From assembly GCA_028868375.1 (NCBI GenBank), contig JAGWUP010000003.1:219048-283047 (forward strand): 64,000 bases of DNA. The letters run 5' to 3'. This DNA comes from Elusimicrobiota bacterium (lineage in GTDB: Bacteria; Elusimicrobiota; Elusimicrobia; UBA1565; UBA9628). The first letter of the stretch is position 1. Each line of letters starts with the position of its first letter. Below the pieces are notes generated by a model. That model saw only the letters and a list, made by a program, of their open reading frames with translations. It had not been told where the DNA came from and did not search any database. Shown here in pieces: positions 43,217 to 50,918 of this stretch. Made by a program: the position numbers and the translations under genes.

Positions 43217-44386
43217 CTAGCGCGCCTCGGCCAGGACCTCGCGGGCGATGATGAGGTGCTGGACCTCGCTGGTGCCCTCGTAGATCTCGGTGATGCGGGC
43301 GTCGCGAAAGTAGCGCTCCACCGGGAACTCCCGCACGAAGCCGTTGCCGCCGTGGATCTGCAGGGCGTCGAAGCAGATGCGGTTTGAGGCTTGAGAGGCG
43401 AAGAGCTTGGCCATCGAGGCTTGCTTGGTGCAGCGCGCCCCCCGGCTCATCAGCGAGGCGGCGCGGTAGGTGAGCAGGCGGGCGGCGTCGATGTCGGTGG
43501 CCATGCGCGCCAGCTTTGCCTGCGTGAGCTGGAACTCGGCGATGGCCTTTCCGAACTGCCGGCGCTGCTTGGCGTAGGCCACGGCCTCCTCGAAGGCGGC
43601 CTGGGCGATGCCGACGGCCTGGGCGGCGATGGAGACGCGGCCGTTGTCCAATTGGGTCAGCGCGATCTTGAAGCCCTCGTTTTCCTTGCCCAGCAATTGG
43701 CTCTTGGGCACGCGGCAATTATTGAAGATCAGCTCCCTGGTGTCGGAGGCCTTGATGCCCAGCTTGAGCTCCTTCTTTCCCACGGAAAATCCGGGCGCGC
43801 CCTTGTCGACCAGCAAAGCGGAGATGCCCTTGTTCTTGAGCTCCGGGGCGGTGGAGACGAAGACCAGGAAGAAGTCGGCGAAGCCGGCGTTGGTCACCCA
43901 GGCCTTGGAGCCGTTGAGGACGTAGCAGTCCCCTTGGGCCGCGGCGCGGCACTTAAGGCTTCCCGCGTCCGTTCCGGAGCCCTGCTCCGAGAGGCTGTAG
44001 GCGCCGATCCACTCCCCCTTGGCCGCCTTGCGCAGATACTTCTCCTTCTGCTGCGCCGTGCCGAACTTGATGATGCCGGAGCAGACCAGGGAGTTGTGCA
44101 CGGTCACGCCCACCTGGAAGGCCGCGTTGCCGCGCGCCAGCTCCTCCATCGCGACGACGTAGGCCAAGTAGTCCAGGCCCAGCCCGCCGTATTCCTCGGG
44201 AAACATCACGGCCAAAAACCCCAGCTCGGCCGCCTCCTGGTAGAGCTCGCGCGGGATCTTCTCCTCCTCGTCGAACTTCCGGGCCGTGGGCTTCAAGCGC
44301 TTCTCCGCGAACTCGCGCGCGGCCTCGCGGACCATGCGCTGCGCCTCGCTCAATTCCCCCGCCGGCGCCGACGCCTCAATAGTCAT
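43217..44386 (-). CDS. Acyl-CoA dehydrogenase, short-chain type
   Basis: A 389-residue flavoprotein with LSEQGSGTDAGSLKCRA (FAD/substrate), YAKQRRQFGKAIAEFQLTQAKLARMATDI, and the C-terminal IHGGNGFVREFPVERYFRDARITEIYEGTSEVQHLII; the Glu of YEGTSE is the catalytic base of short-chain (butyryl-CoA type) enzymes. It oxidises acyl-CoA to enoyl-CoA with electron-transfer flavoprotein. The start overlaps the 3-hydroxyacyl-CoA dehydrogenase stop by 11 bases, so both form one beta-oxidation or butyrate-type operon. Confidence 0.9.
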   Translation of the reverse strand: MTIEASAPAGELSEAQRMVREAAREFAEKRLKPTARKFDEEEKIPRELYQEAAELGFLAVMFPEEYGGLGLDYLAYVVAMEELARGNAAFQVGVTVHNSLVCSGIIKFGTAQQKEKYLRKAAKGEWIGAYSLSEQGSGTDAGSLKCRAAAQGDCYVLNGSKAWVTNAGFADFFLVFVSTAPELKNKGISALLVDKGAPGFSVGKKELKLGIKASDTRELIFNNCRVPKSQLLGKENEGFKIALTQLDNGRVSIAAQAVGIAQAAFEEAVAYAKQRRQFGKAIAEFQLTQAKLARMATDIDAARLLTYRAASLMSRGARCTKQASMAKLFASQASNRICFDALQIHGGNGFVREFPVERYFRDARITEIYEGTSEVQHLIIAREVLAEAR

Positions 44387-45224
44387 AGAACCCCCGCCCC
44401 GTCTTGCGCCCCAGCCGCCCGGCCTGCGCCATCTGCCGCAAGAGCGGGCAGCAGCGGTACTTGGGGTCGCCGAAGCCCTGGCAGAGCACGTCCAAAATCG
44501 CCACGCAAACGTCGATGCCGATGAAATCGGCCAGGGTCAGCGGGCCCATCGGATGTCCCATGCCCAGCTTCAAGGTCGCGTCGATGTCCTCGCGCGAGCC
44601 GACCCCCTCCAGCAGGCAGTAGGCCGCCTCGTTGATCAGCGGCATCAGGATGCGGTTGGACAAAAATCCGGGGAAATCCCGCGAGCAGACCGGCGTCTTG
44701 CCCAGGGCCTGGGTCAGCGCGCGGACCGTCTCGTAGGTCTCATCCGAGGTGGCCAGGCCGCGGATCAACTCGACCAGCTTCATGACCGGCACCGGGTTCA
44801 TGAAATGCATCCCGATCACCCGGTCCGGGCGCTTGGTCGCCGCGGCGATCGTCGTGATCGGCAGCGAGGAGGTGTTGGAGGCGAGGATGGCCCCGGGGCC
44901 CAAGAGCTCGTCGAGCCTGGAGAAGACGTCCTTCTTGAGCGCCAAGGCCTCCGGCACGGCCTCCACGGCCAGCTCGGCCGGCGCGGCCGCCTCCAGCTCC
45001 AGGGCCGTCACGATGCGCCCCAGCCCCGCCGCCTTGCCCTCGGCCGTCAAAACGCCCTTCTTGACCTGCCGATCCATGTTGGCCGCAATCGACGCCAGGG
45101 CCTTGGCCGCGATCTCCCGGCTGGCCTCGATGAGCGTCACCGAAAAACCGCTCTGCGCGAAGGCGTGGGCGATGCCGGAGCCCATCGTCCCCCCGCCGAT
45201 GACCGCCACTTTCTTGATGTTCAT
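44376..45224 (-). CDS. 3-hydroxybutyryl-CoA dehydrogenase
   Basis: A 282-residue single-function dehydrogenase: Rossmann motif VIGGGTMGSGIAHAFAQSG (residues about 8-26), NTSSLPITTIA, the catalytic His in GMHFMNPVPVMKLVE, and a C-terminal LKLGMGHPMGPLTLADFIGID block. It reversibly oxidises 3-hydroxybutyryl-CoA to acetoacetyl-CoA. First gene of the leftward operon with acyl-CoA dehydrogenase; preceded by a near-consensus promoter. Confidence 0.92.
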   Translation of the reverse strand: MNIKKVAVIGGGTMGSGIAHAFAQSGFSVTLIEASREIAAKALASIAANMDRQVKKGVLTAEGKAAGLGRIVTALELEAAAPAELAVEAVPEALALKKDVFSRLDELLGPGAILASNTSSLPITTIAAATKRPDRVIGMHFMNPVPVMKLVELIRGLATSDETYETVRALTQALGKTPVCSRDFPGFLSNRILMPLINEAAYCLLEGVGSREDIDATLKLGMGHPMGPLTLADFIGIDVCVAILDVLCQGFGDPKYRCCPLLRQMAQAGRLGRKTGRGFYDY

Positions 45225-45234
45225 TCCGCTTCAG

Positions 45235-45263
45235 ATTATAGAATTTGGGCCGCAGCCCCTCAA
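45235..45263 (-). promoter_or_regulatory. Promoter of the hydroxybutyryl-CoA dehydrogenase operon
   Basis: Minus strand: TTGAGG (45263-45258), 17-base spacer, TATAAT (45240-45235), 10 bases to the ATG at 45224. The leader is too short for a normal ribosome site. Confidence 0.6.
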
Positions 45264-45327
45264 CGCCTCTCGACGGGGCCGGATGCCGCGCTTGACAGCC
45301 GCGCTGTCTTGAAGCAACACTAGGACC

Positions 45328-46278
45328 ATGCTCGGCGCCGCTCTGCTCCTCGTGGCGGCATCCGCTCGCGCCGCGCCCCCCAAAAAACCGGCGAGGCCCG
45401 CGCCGATCCTGGCGGCGCGGGCCTCCGCCGACGGCCGGCGGCTGGTCCTAATCGAGGCGCGCTCCGCGAAACTTTACAGCCTTGAGACGGGCGCCCTGCT
45501 GGCCGTCACGACCGGGGACTACGCGGGAGCCTCACAGTTCGACCTGTCCGCCTCCGGGCGCTGGCTGGCCTTCCTGCGCCGCGGAAACCTGGTCGACGTC
45601 AAGGACCTGCGCGGCGGCCGGGACTGGGGCACCTTCCAATGGAACCTGCTCGACGCCTCCGCCCTCTCCCTCTGCGGCGACGGCTCGACCTTGGCCACCG
45701 CCAACGGCTCAAGCCTTCAACTCTGGGATCGCGCGGCGCTGAGAGCCGTGGCGGCGACGAGGGCGCCGGGGGTTCGGCGCATGTGGCTGGGCCCAGACAA
45801 GCGCCTGCTGCTCCTGGCCCAAGACGGAAGCTTGCGACAGTGGGACGGCGCGCGCGATCGCTGGACGGACTGGCCGGCCCGCCCCGGCTGCGGCCCGCCG
45901 CGGGTGGAGCTCTCCGCGGGCCGCGATTTCGCGGCCGTCGAGCGCTCCTGCGGCGGCAAGCCCCTCGTCTGCGTGCGCCGCATCGAGGACGGAGCCCTGC
46001 TGGCGCGCCAAGCCCTGCCCGGCGGCGCGCGGCTCTACGCCGTCTCAAGAGACGGCAAGCGCCTGCTGGCGCTTGAGGGGCGCAGGCTTTCGGAGTACGC
46101 CGTCCCCGGCGGAGCCGTCGCGCGCTCCTGGCTCTTGCCCGCCGGCGTCCGCCCGGTCTTCCCGCCCCTCCTCGATCCAAGCTGGCGCTGGCTGGCGGCG
46201 CGGCGCTCCGGCCGATTGCTGCGCCTCGATCTTTCCGGCCCCGTCGCCTCCCTGCGCGTATTGCCGGGCGGCGGCTAA
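45328..46278 (+). CDS. Exported WD40-like beta-propeller protein
   Basis: A 316-residue protein with a short signal peptide (MLGAALLLVAASARA) and repeated propeller-type blades (DGRRLVLIEARSAKLYSLETGALLAV, SGRWLAFLRRGNLVDVKDLRGG, DGSTLATANGSSLQLWDRAALR, and so on). No catalytic motif. It ends 19 bases before the aminomutase-like gene, which has its own TACAAT box. Probably a periplasmic binding or scaffold protein. Confidence 0.75.
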   Translation: MLGAALLLVAASARAAPPKKPARPAPILAARASADGRRLVLIEARSAKLYSLETGALLAVTTGDYAGASQFDLSASGRWLAFLRRGNLVDVKDLRGGRDWGTFQWNLLDASALSLCGDGSTLATANGSSLQLWDRAALRAVAATRAPGVRRMWLGPDKRLLLLAQDGSLRQWDGARDRWTDWPARPGCGPPRVELSAGRDFAAVERSCGGKPLVCVRRIEDGALLARQALPGGARLYAVSRDGKRLLALEGRRLSEYAVPGGAVARSWLLPAGVRPVFPPLLDPSWRWLAARRSGRLLRLDLSGPVASLRVLPGGG

Positions 46279-46290
46279 GAAGGCTACAAT
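46261..46290 (+). promoter_or_regulatory. Promoter of the aminomutase-like gene
   Basis: TTGCCG (46261-46266), 18-base spacer, TACAAT (46285-46290), 7 bases to the ATG at 46298. Confidence 0.45.
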
Positions 46291-46297
46291 AGCGCCC

Positions 46298-47683
46298 ATG
46301 GCTCGCCCGGTGAAGGCGGACCCCGCTCGCCAGCCGTTTTCCTACCCGTTGAAGAGGGCCTTCGTCGAGCCCGACTGGACGCGCTTGCCCGGCTACAAAA
46401 AAGTCACCAAGGCCGAGTGGGAGAGCGCCCTGTGGCAGCGCCAGCACTCCGTCAAGAACGTCAAGGAGCTCAAGGACGTCCTGGGGCCGTTTTTGAGCGA
46501 CGAGCTGGCCGCGGAGATCGTCGAGGACCAGAAGCGCTTCGCCACGATGTCGCTCTTGATCCCGCCGCAGATGCTCAACACGCTCAACGAGCGCGACCTG
46601 CGCGGCGACCCGGTGCGCCACTACATGCTGCCCATCGTCGGCGACCGGCACAAGGAGTGGCCCAACCATCCGCGCGCCTCGCGAGACAGCCTGCACGAGA
46701 GCGAGATGTGGGCCGTCGAGGGCCTGACCCACCGCTACCCGACCAAGGTCCTGGCCGAGATGATCGCCACCTGCCCGCAGTACTGCGGGCACTGCACGCG
46801 CATGGACCTGGTCGGCAACAGCGTCCCGCAGGTCGCCAAGCACAAGTTCTCCCTGCAGCCCAAGCCGCGCTACGAGGCGATGCTCGAGTACCTGCGCAAG
46901 ACCCCCTCGGTGCGCGACGTCGTCGTCTCCGGCGGCGACGTGGCCAACGTCCCCATCGCTCAGCTCGAGGCCTTCGTGAGCGCCTTGATGGACCTGCCGA
47001 ACATCCGCGACATCCGCCTGGCCTCCAAGGCCCTGCAGGCGCTGCCGCAGCATTTCCTGCAGGACGACGTCCTCGCGGCCATGGAGCGGCTGGCCCGCAA
47101 GGCGCGCTCGCGCGGCGTCGATCTGGCCCTCCACACCCACGCCAACCACGCCAACCAGGTCACGCCCCTCGTGGCCAAGGCGACCCGCAAGCTCCTGGAG
47201 CTGGGCTTTCGGGACGTGCGCAACCAAGGCGTGCTGCTGCGCGGCGTCAACGCCACGGCCAAGGACCTCTTGGAGCTTTGTTTTTCCCTGCTCGATTTCG
47301 GCAAGATCATGCCCTATTACTTCTACGTCTGCGACATGATCCCGAACTCCGAGCATTGGCGCACCTCCATCGCCGAGGCCCAGCAGCTGCAGCACGACAT
47401 CATGGGCTACCTGCCCGGCTTCGCCACCCCGCGCATCACCTGCGACGTGCCGCTGGTCGGCAAGCGCTGGGTCCACCAGACCGCCGGCTACGACCGGATC
47501 AACGGCATCAGCTACTGGACCAAGAACTACCGCACCGGCATCGAGGCCGACGATCCGGAGGCGCTGACGAGGCGCTACGAGTACTACGATCCCGTCTACA
47601 CCCTGCCCCCGGAGGGCCAGGAGCGCTGGCGCCGGGAGCGGGCCGCGGCCAAGACAGCCGCCGCTTATGACGCAGGTCCTTAA
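46298..47683 (+). CDS. Lysine 2,3-aminomutase-like radical SAM/PLP enzyme, altered substrate site
   Basis: A 461-residue KamA-family protein: CPQYCGHC (Cys159, 163, 166) binds the [4Fe-4S] cluster and SAM. The PLP region reads ITCDVPLVGKR instead of the family's VDAPGGGGK, one residue shorter, though the Asp (D330 equivalent) and PLP-type Lys are kept. GVNATAKDL replaces GVND, losing the second Asp (D293 equivalent) that binds the lysine epsilon-amine in clostridial enzymes. The N- and C-terminal parts are longer than in KamA. The reaction may therefore be on glutamate or another amino acid, making a beta-amino acid or osmolyte. Own promoter. Confidence 0.83.
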   Translation: MARPVKADPARQPFSYPLKRAFVEPDWTRLPGYKKVTKAEWESALWQRQHSVKNVKELKDVLGPFLSDELAAEIVEDQKRFATMSLLIPPQMLNTLNERDLRGDPVRHYMLPIVGDRHKEWPNHPRASRDSLHESEMWAVEGLTHRYPTKVLAEMIATCPQYCGHCTRMDLVGNSVPQVAKHKFSLQPKPRYEAMLEYLRKTPSVRDVVVSGGDVANVPIAQLEAFVSALMDLPNIRDIRLASKALQALPQHFLQDDVLAAMERLARKARSRGVDLALHTHANHANQVTPLVAKATRKLLELGFRDVRNQGVLLRGVNATAKDLLELCFSLLDFGKIMPYYFYVCDMIPNSEHWRTSIAEAQQLQHDIMGYLPGFATPRITCDVPLVGKRWVHQTAGYDRINGISYWTKNYRTGIEADDPEALTRRYEYYDPVYTLPPEGQERWRRERAAAKTAAAYDAGP

Positions 47684-47730
47684 ACTGAAAAACGAGGCCT
47701 GACCCTATTTTTAAGTTAAGAGAGCATGAA
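47684..47730. other. AT-rich spacer before rmlC
   Basis: The spacer contains CTGAAAAACGAGGCCTGACCCTATTTTT, lower in GC than its surroundings, with an AAGAGAG ribosome-like site 6 bases before the TTG of the next gene. The sequence resembles palindromic elements scattered in other genomes, but only one copy is in this window. Confidence 0.3.
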
Positions 47731-48261
47731 TTGCCGGGGCTGCTGATCGTCGAGGGCTCCTCCTTCCCCGACGAGCGCGGCTTCTTCATGGAAAGCTTCC
47801 GGGAAGAGGACCTGAAAGGCTCGCCCATCCCCCATCTGGTCCAGGAAAACCTCTCTCGCTCCAAGAAGGGCGTGGCGCGCGGGCTGCACTATCAGCTGGC
47901 GCCCCGGGCGGTGGGCAAGCTCGTTCGCTGCGTGCGCGGCCGCATCCTCGACGTGGCGCTCGACATCCGCAAGGGCTCCCCCACCTACGGGCGCTGGGCC
48001 GCGCTGGAGCTCTCCGACCGGGGCAATCGGATGTTCTGGATCCCGCCGGGCTTCGCCCACGGCTTCTACGCCCTGGAGGACTGCGACGTCCTCTACAAGG
48101 TCAGCCGCTATTGGTCCGCCGAGGTCGACCGCGGCATACTCTGGAACGACCCGGCCCTGGGCATCCGCTGGCCCTCGGACAAGGCCCTGGTTTCGGCCAA
48201 GGACGCGGCCCTGCCGCCCTTGGCGCAAGCCGAGAACAATCTTACCTGGACTACGGATTGA
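47731..48261 (+). CDS. rmlC: dTDP-4-dehydrorhamnose 3,5-epimerase (RmlC/RfbC)
   Basis: A cupin-fold epimerase of at least 176 residues. ERGFFMESF, the active-site His in VARGLHYQL, GKLVRCVRGRILDVALDIRKGSPTYG and FWIPPGFAHGFYAL are the RmlC blocks. It converts dTDP-4-keto-6-deoxyglucose to the rhamnose precursor. The family usually begins with several residues before the LPGL segment; here the in-frame sequence KLREHELPGL extends upstream without ATG, GTG or TTG until an ATT at 47707. TTG at 47731 is used, so the N-terminus may be longer or the start may be damaged. Other rml genes are not in the window. Confidence 0.85.
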   Translation: MPGLLIVEGSSFPDERGFFMESFREEDLKGSPIPHLVQENLSRSKKGVARGLHYQLAPRAVGKLVRCVRGRILDVALDIRKGSPTYGRWAALELSDRGNRMFWIPPGFAHGFYALEDCDVLYKVSRYWSAEVDRGILWNDPALGIRWPSDKALVSAKDAALPPLAQAENNLTWTTD

Positions 48262-49507
48262 GCCGCTCAAGCCGCTCGCTGCCGCCGTTGGGCAGGGCGC
48301 GGTAGTAGCCGGCGCCCTCAGGCCCGGTCGAATCCCAAGCGTTGAGCGGGGCGTCGTAGGTCTGCCCGGTGCTGGGCGAACGCACTTCCTCGTAGCCCAT
48401 GATGGCCTGCCGCCAATGCGCCGACTCGCGGTCCTCGACCTTGTTGCGCAGCTCCCAGGAGCTCATGATGCCGCTGGAGTCGATAGGATTGTTCTTGGGC
48501 AGCATGACGGACTGCCCCGGCCTCGCCCCGGCGATGCGGATGGACTGCTGCACGACAGCGGTGATCGCGGAGAGGCGTTGCCAGCTCGCCACCGGAGCGT
48601 AGCGCACCCCCAGCATCCCGGAATGCGAGCCGTAGCCGAAGCCCGCCAAATTCGCCACCGCCCCGGTCAAGACGCCGTGGAAGCGCCGCCCTTGGTAGCT
48701 CCACTCGCATTCCTTGGCCTTCATGTCCCAGCGCAGGCCCATGGGATCGACGACTGAGCCCAGGGGCCGCTCGGCCAGTACGCGAAGGTCCCCGTAGCCC
48801 ATCATCAGCGGAAGCTGCATGATCCACTGATCGACGCTCATGACCCCCGGAGCTCCCGTCATGTAGGCGAAGCTGACCCCGCTGGTCCCGTCGCGCTTGA
48901 GGTCTATGCCGTTGGCCGTCACCCCGGACACGCTCCAGCCCTCCGGCAGCAGGAACTTGAAGGTGGTCGAGGCTCCGCCGGGGCCGTAGCCCGTCTCGCT
49001 GCGCGTAGAAAGCAAGGCGCCGCGCCGCGGGGCGTAGCAGCGGCCCACCTCCAGGATCGTCCGGCGCCGGGAAGCCCAAAGCTGGGCCGGGGCCCAGCCG
49101 CCGAAGATCGTCGTCCCGCCGGCCTGCGAGCGCCGCCCCAATTCTCCGCTCACCGACGCGCCGCGAAAGCTCCCGCTCAAGGCCAGGGCGTCGCCCTTGG
49201 GCTGCCAGCGCAGCGTCCCCCCCGCCGCGCGAAAGACCGCCGCCAGCCGCCGGGCATAGGCCTGCAGGGCCGCGCCGCCGCCGCGGCTTGAGGTCAAGCG
49301 CAGGGGCACGACGACGGCCGTCGTCTTTCCGTAGCGGTCGGGGCTCAGGCTTAAGGCGCCGTCCTCCACGCTCAAGCGCCAACCGGCCGGCCGCCCCACC
49401 GCGAAGCCCAGCTCCCGGTCTTGGAAAAGCGGCAGCGTGCAGCTGCGCGCCGCCTCGGCGCGGCCGGGCGCGGCCAAGAGACCGGCCGCCAGCCAGAGGG
49501 CGATCAT
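48251..49507 (-). CDS. Exported protein of unknown function
   Basis: A 418-residue protein with a signal peptide (MIALWLAAGLLAAPGRAEA) and a mature part of two probable beta-rich domains: FQDRELGFAVGRPAGWRLSVEDGALSLSP-type (residues 28-170) and a second starting near FKFLLPEGWSVSGVTANG. Both start with a variant of P-x-G-W-x-[LV]-S, as in domains that measure bound lipid or act as periplasmic chaperones. It has the best promoter in the window and overlaps the convergent rmlC end by 11 bases. Function not recognised. Confidence 0.75.
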   Translation of the reverse strand: MIALWLAAGLLAAPGRAEAARSCTLPLFQDRELGFAVGRPAGWRLSVEDGALSLSPDRYGKTTAVVVPLRLTSSRGGGAALQAYARRLAAVFRAAGGTLRWQPKGDALALSGSFRGASVSGELGRRSQAGGTTIFGGWAPAQLWASRRRTILEVGRCYAPRRGALLSTRSETGYGPGGASTTFKFLLPEGWSVSGVTANGIDLKRDGTSGVSFAYMTGAPGVMSVDQWIMQLPLMMGYGDLRVLAERPLGSVVDPMGLRWDMKAKECEWSYQGRRFHGVLTGAVANLAGFGYGSHSGMLGVRYAPVASWQRLSAITAVVQQSIRIAGARPGQSVMLPKNNPIDSSGIMSSWELRNKVEDRESAHWRQAIMGYEEVRSPSTGQTYDAPLNAWDSTGPEGAGYYRALPNGGSERLERLNP

Positions 49508-49513
49508 GCGTCC

Positions 49514-49542
49514 ACTGTAGCCCGAGCGGCAATCGCTGTCAA
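49514..49542 (-). promoter_or_regulatory. Consensus promoter, TTGACA-17-TACAGT
   Basis: Minus strand: perfect TTGACA (49542-49537), 17-base spacer, TACAGT (49519-49514), 6 bases to the ATG at 49507. Confidence 0.65.
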
Positions 49543-49568
49543 GGCGGGCCCTTAATTCCCCTCGCTTC

Positions 49569-49826
49569 TCCTATGGGACCAACGACAGGCTCGAGGTCGG
49601 AGATATCCTGATTTATAACGATCCGCAGGGAGAGCTCATACATTCGTCGGTTTACGCTGGAGACGGGTTTGTGTTCACGAAGAATGGCGTGAGCCGCTAT
49701 AACCCATACCTGTTTCAGACGAGGGCTGAGAATGCGGCCCACTATTTGCCTGATGGCGGCGTCATGCTCGTATTCCGGCCGAAGCCTTATCGAGGCTCGG
49801 GCTATCAGCCAAGAAGCGCTTCTTAG
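49569..49826 (+). pseudogene. 3' remnant of an NlpC/P60-like or CHAP-like cell-wall protein
   Basis: A plus-strand frame without its own start encodes about 85 residues reading SYGTNDRLEVGDILIYND, then GELIHSSVYAGDGFVFTKNG and HYLPDGGVMLVFRPKPY, ending at TAG 49824-49826. GDILIY...G...HSSVYAGDGFVFTKNG matches the end of NlpC/CHAP-type peptidase domains (the conserved His in IHSSVYAG). Base composition is more AT-rich than the surroundings. The upstream half is missing: the frame runs into the divergent promoter and a stop at 49518. It is therefore a truncated remnant, perhaps left by a deletion or insertion, not a working enzyme. Confidence 0.65.
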
Positions 49827-49842
49827 CCGAGAATAAGGGCCG

Positions 49843-49878
49843 GGCAAAAAACCGCCCCGGCTGGGTGAGAGCCGGGGC
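49843..49878 (-). terminator. Rho-independent terminator of the His/Lys/Met-repeat gene
   Basis: Minus strand: 9-base-pair stem GCCCCGGCT/AGCCGGGGC (49878-49854) with a 7-base loop, then GG and six T (49851-49846). Confidence 0.85.
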
Positions 49879-49892
49879 GATGCGAAGCTAAA

Positions 49893-50186
49893 CTACTGGG
49901 CGGACTGCGTCGCCGGAGCGGCATCCGGGGCCGGAGCGGCGGCCGGGGCCGGATCGGCCTTCTTCATATGCTTCATGTGCTTCATGTGCTTCATGTGCTT
50001 CTTATGCTTCATGTGCTTGGCATGCCGCATATGCTTCATATGCTTCTTGTGCTTCATGGCATGCTCATGATGCATCTCGGCAGCGGGCTTCTCAGCCGCG
50101 GGCGCGGCGGGGGCCATATTGTCGGCCATCGCGCAAACCGAGAATCCGACCAGCGTCGCGGCAATCACCAACAGCTTCTTGGACAT
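49893..50186 (-). CDS. Exported His/Lys/Met-repeat protein
   Basis: A 97-residue protein: signal peptide (MSKKLLVIAATLVGFSVCAMA), a short Ala/Pro/Glu part, then about 33 residues of K-H-M, K-H-K and R-H-A repeats, and an Ala/Pro tail. His and Met together suggest binding of copper or similar metals in the periplasm, or binding of polyanions through Lys. A strong GGGAGG site lies 7 bases before the ATG, and a strong terminator follows, so it is a well-defined single-gene unit with probably high expression. Confidence 0.8.
   Translation of the reverse strand: MSKKLLVIAATLVGFSVCAMADNMAPAAPAAEKPAAEMHHEHAMKHKKHMKHMRHAKHMKHKKHMKHMKHMKHMKKADPAPAAAPAPDAAPATQSAQ
49968..50060 (-). repeat. Coding 9-base tandem repeat (Lys-His-Met units)
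   Basis: A run of 9-base units (CTTCATGTG on the plus strand) encoding K-H-M with variants. The last copies are identical in DNA, so the array probably changes length by slippage. Confidence 0.8.
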
Positions 50187-50257
50187 TCTTTTCCTCCCAT
50201 CATGATGTGAGGGAATCGTCCCTCGGCGGTTTTTCTACTACTATTATACGTTCATTT

Positions 50258-50908
50258 TTAGAAAAAGTTCGAGTTCCCCTCGATGCCGCGCCCCCGCAAG
50301 ACCTCCAAAAAGTCCTCTCCCGGCGGACAGGCCAGCGGCGGCAGCCCCTCCAAGGACAGGGAACAAGCGTGCAGCATCAATCTCGGCGCCCCGCCCACGG
50401 GTCGCGGCCGCCCGTAGAGGCGGTCGCCGAGAATCGGGTGGCCGATCGACCAAAAATGGACGCGGAGCTGGTGCCGGCGTCCGGTGACGGGACTGGCCCG
50501 CAGCAGCGAGCAGCCCCGGCCGCCGCGGCGCGGGCGATAGAGGGTGAGGGAAGGCTTGCCCCGCTCGTCTATTCCCATGCGGCCGGAGCCGAACTGGCGC
50601 AGGCAAGAGTCGACGCGGCCCTCCGCCGACACCGTCCCCTCGACCAGCGCCAGGTAGGACTTGCTCGCCTTGCGCCCGGCGAAGGCCGCGCACAAGCGCG
50701 CGTGGGCGGCGGCGGTCTTGGCGAAGACGATCAGCCCGCTGGCGTCGCGATCGAGGCGGTGGACCACGAAGAGCTTGCGGCCCAGCGCGCGCTCGAGAGC
50801 CGAGCTCAGCGCCGGCGGCAGGGCCCCGCGCGCAGGAATGGAGGGCTGGCCCGCAGGCTTGTCGCAGGCCACGATCTCGCCGTCCTCGAAGACGATCCTC
50901 GGCTCCAT
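50258..50908 (-). CDS. RluA-family pseudouridine synthase
   Basis: A 216-residue pseudouridine synthase: VVHRLDRDASGLIVFAKT with the catalytic Asp, KSYLALVEG, and GRRHQLRVHFWSIGHPILGDRLYG. There is no N-terminal S4 domain, so it is of the short RluA/TruC type modifying tRNA or 23S rRNA. Starts 10 bases after the upstream gene's stop in a leftward pair. Confidence 0.9.
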   Translation of the reverse strand: MEPRIVFEDGEIVACDKPAGQPSIPARGALPPALSSALERALGRKLFVVHRLDRDASGLIVFAKTAAAHARLCAAFAGRKASKSYLALVEGTVSAEGRVDSCLRQFGSGRMGIDERGKPSLTLYRPRRGGRGCSLLRASPVTGRRHQLRVHFWSIGHPILGDRLYGRPRPVGGAPRLMLHACSLSLEGLPPLACPPGEDFLEVLRGRGIEGNSNFF

Positions 50909-50918
50909 GCTTTGGCGG

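Noticed and set aside
45599..47476. A 625-codon open frame antisense to the aminomutase-like gene
   Set aside because: The plus strand has clear KamA motifs; the antisense product is low in complexity and starts inside the gene.
49968..50060. A possible CRISPR-like or satellite repeat
   Set aside because: The units are only 9 bases without spacers and encode an in-frame Lys-His-Met repeat behind a signal peptide and ribosome site.
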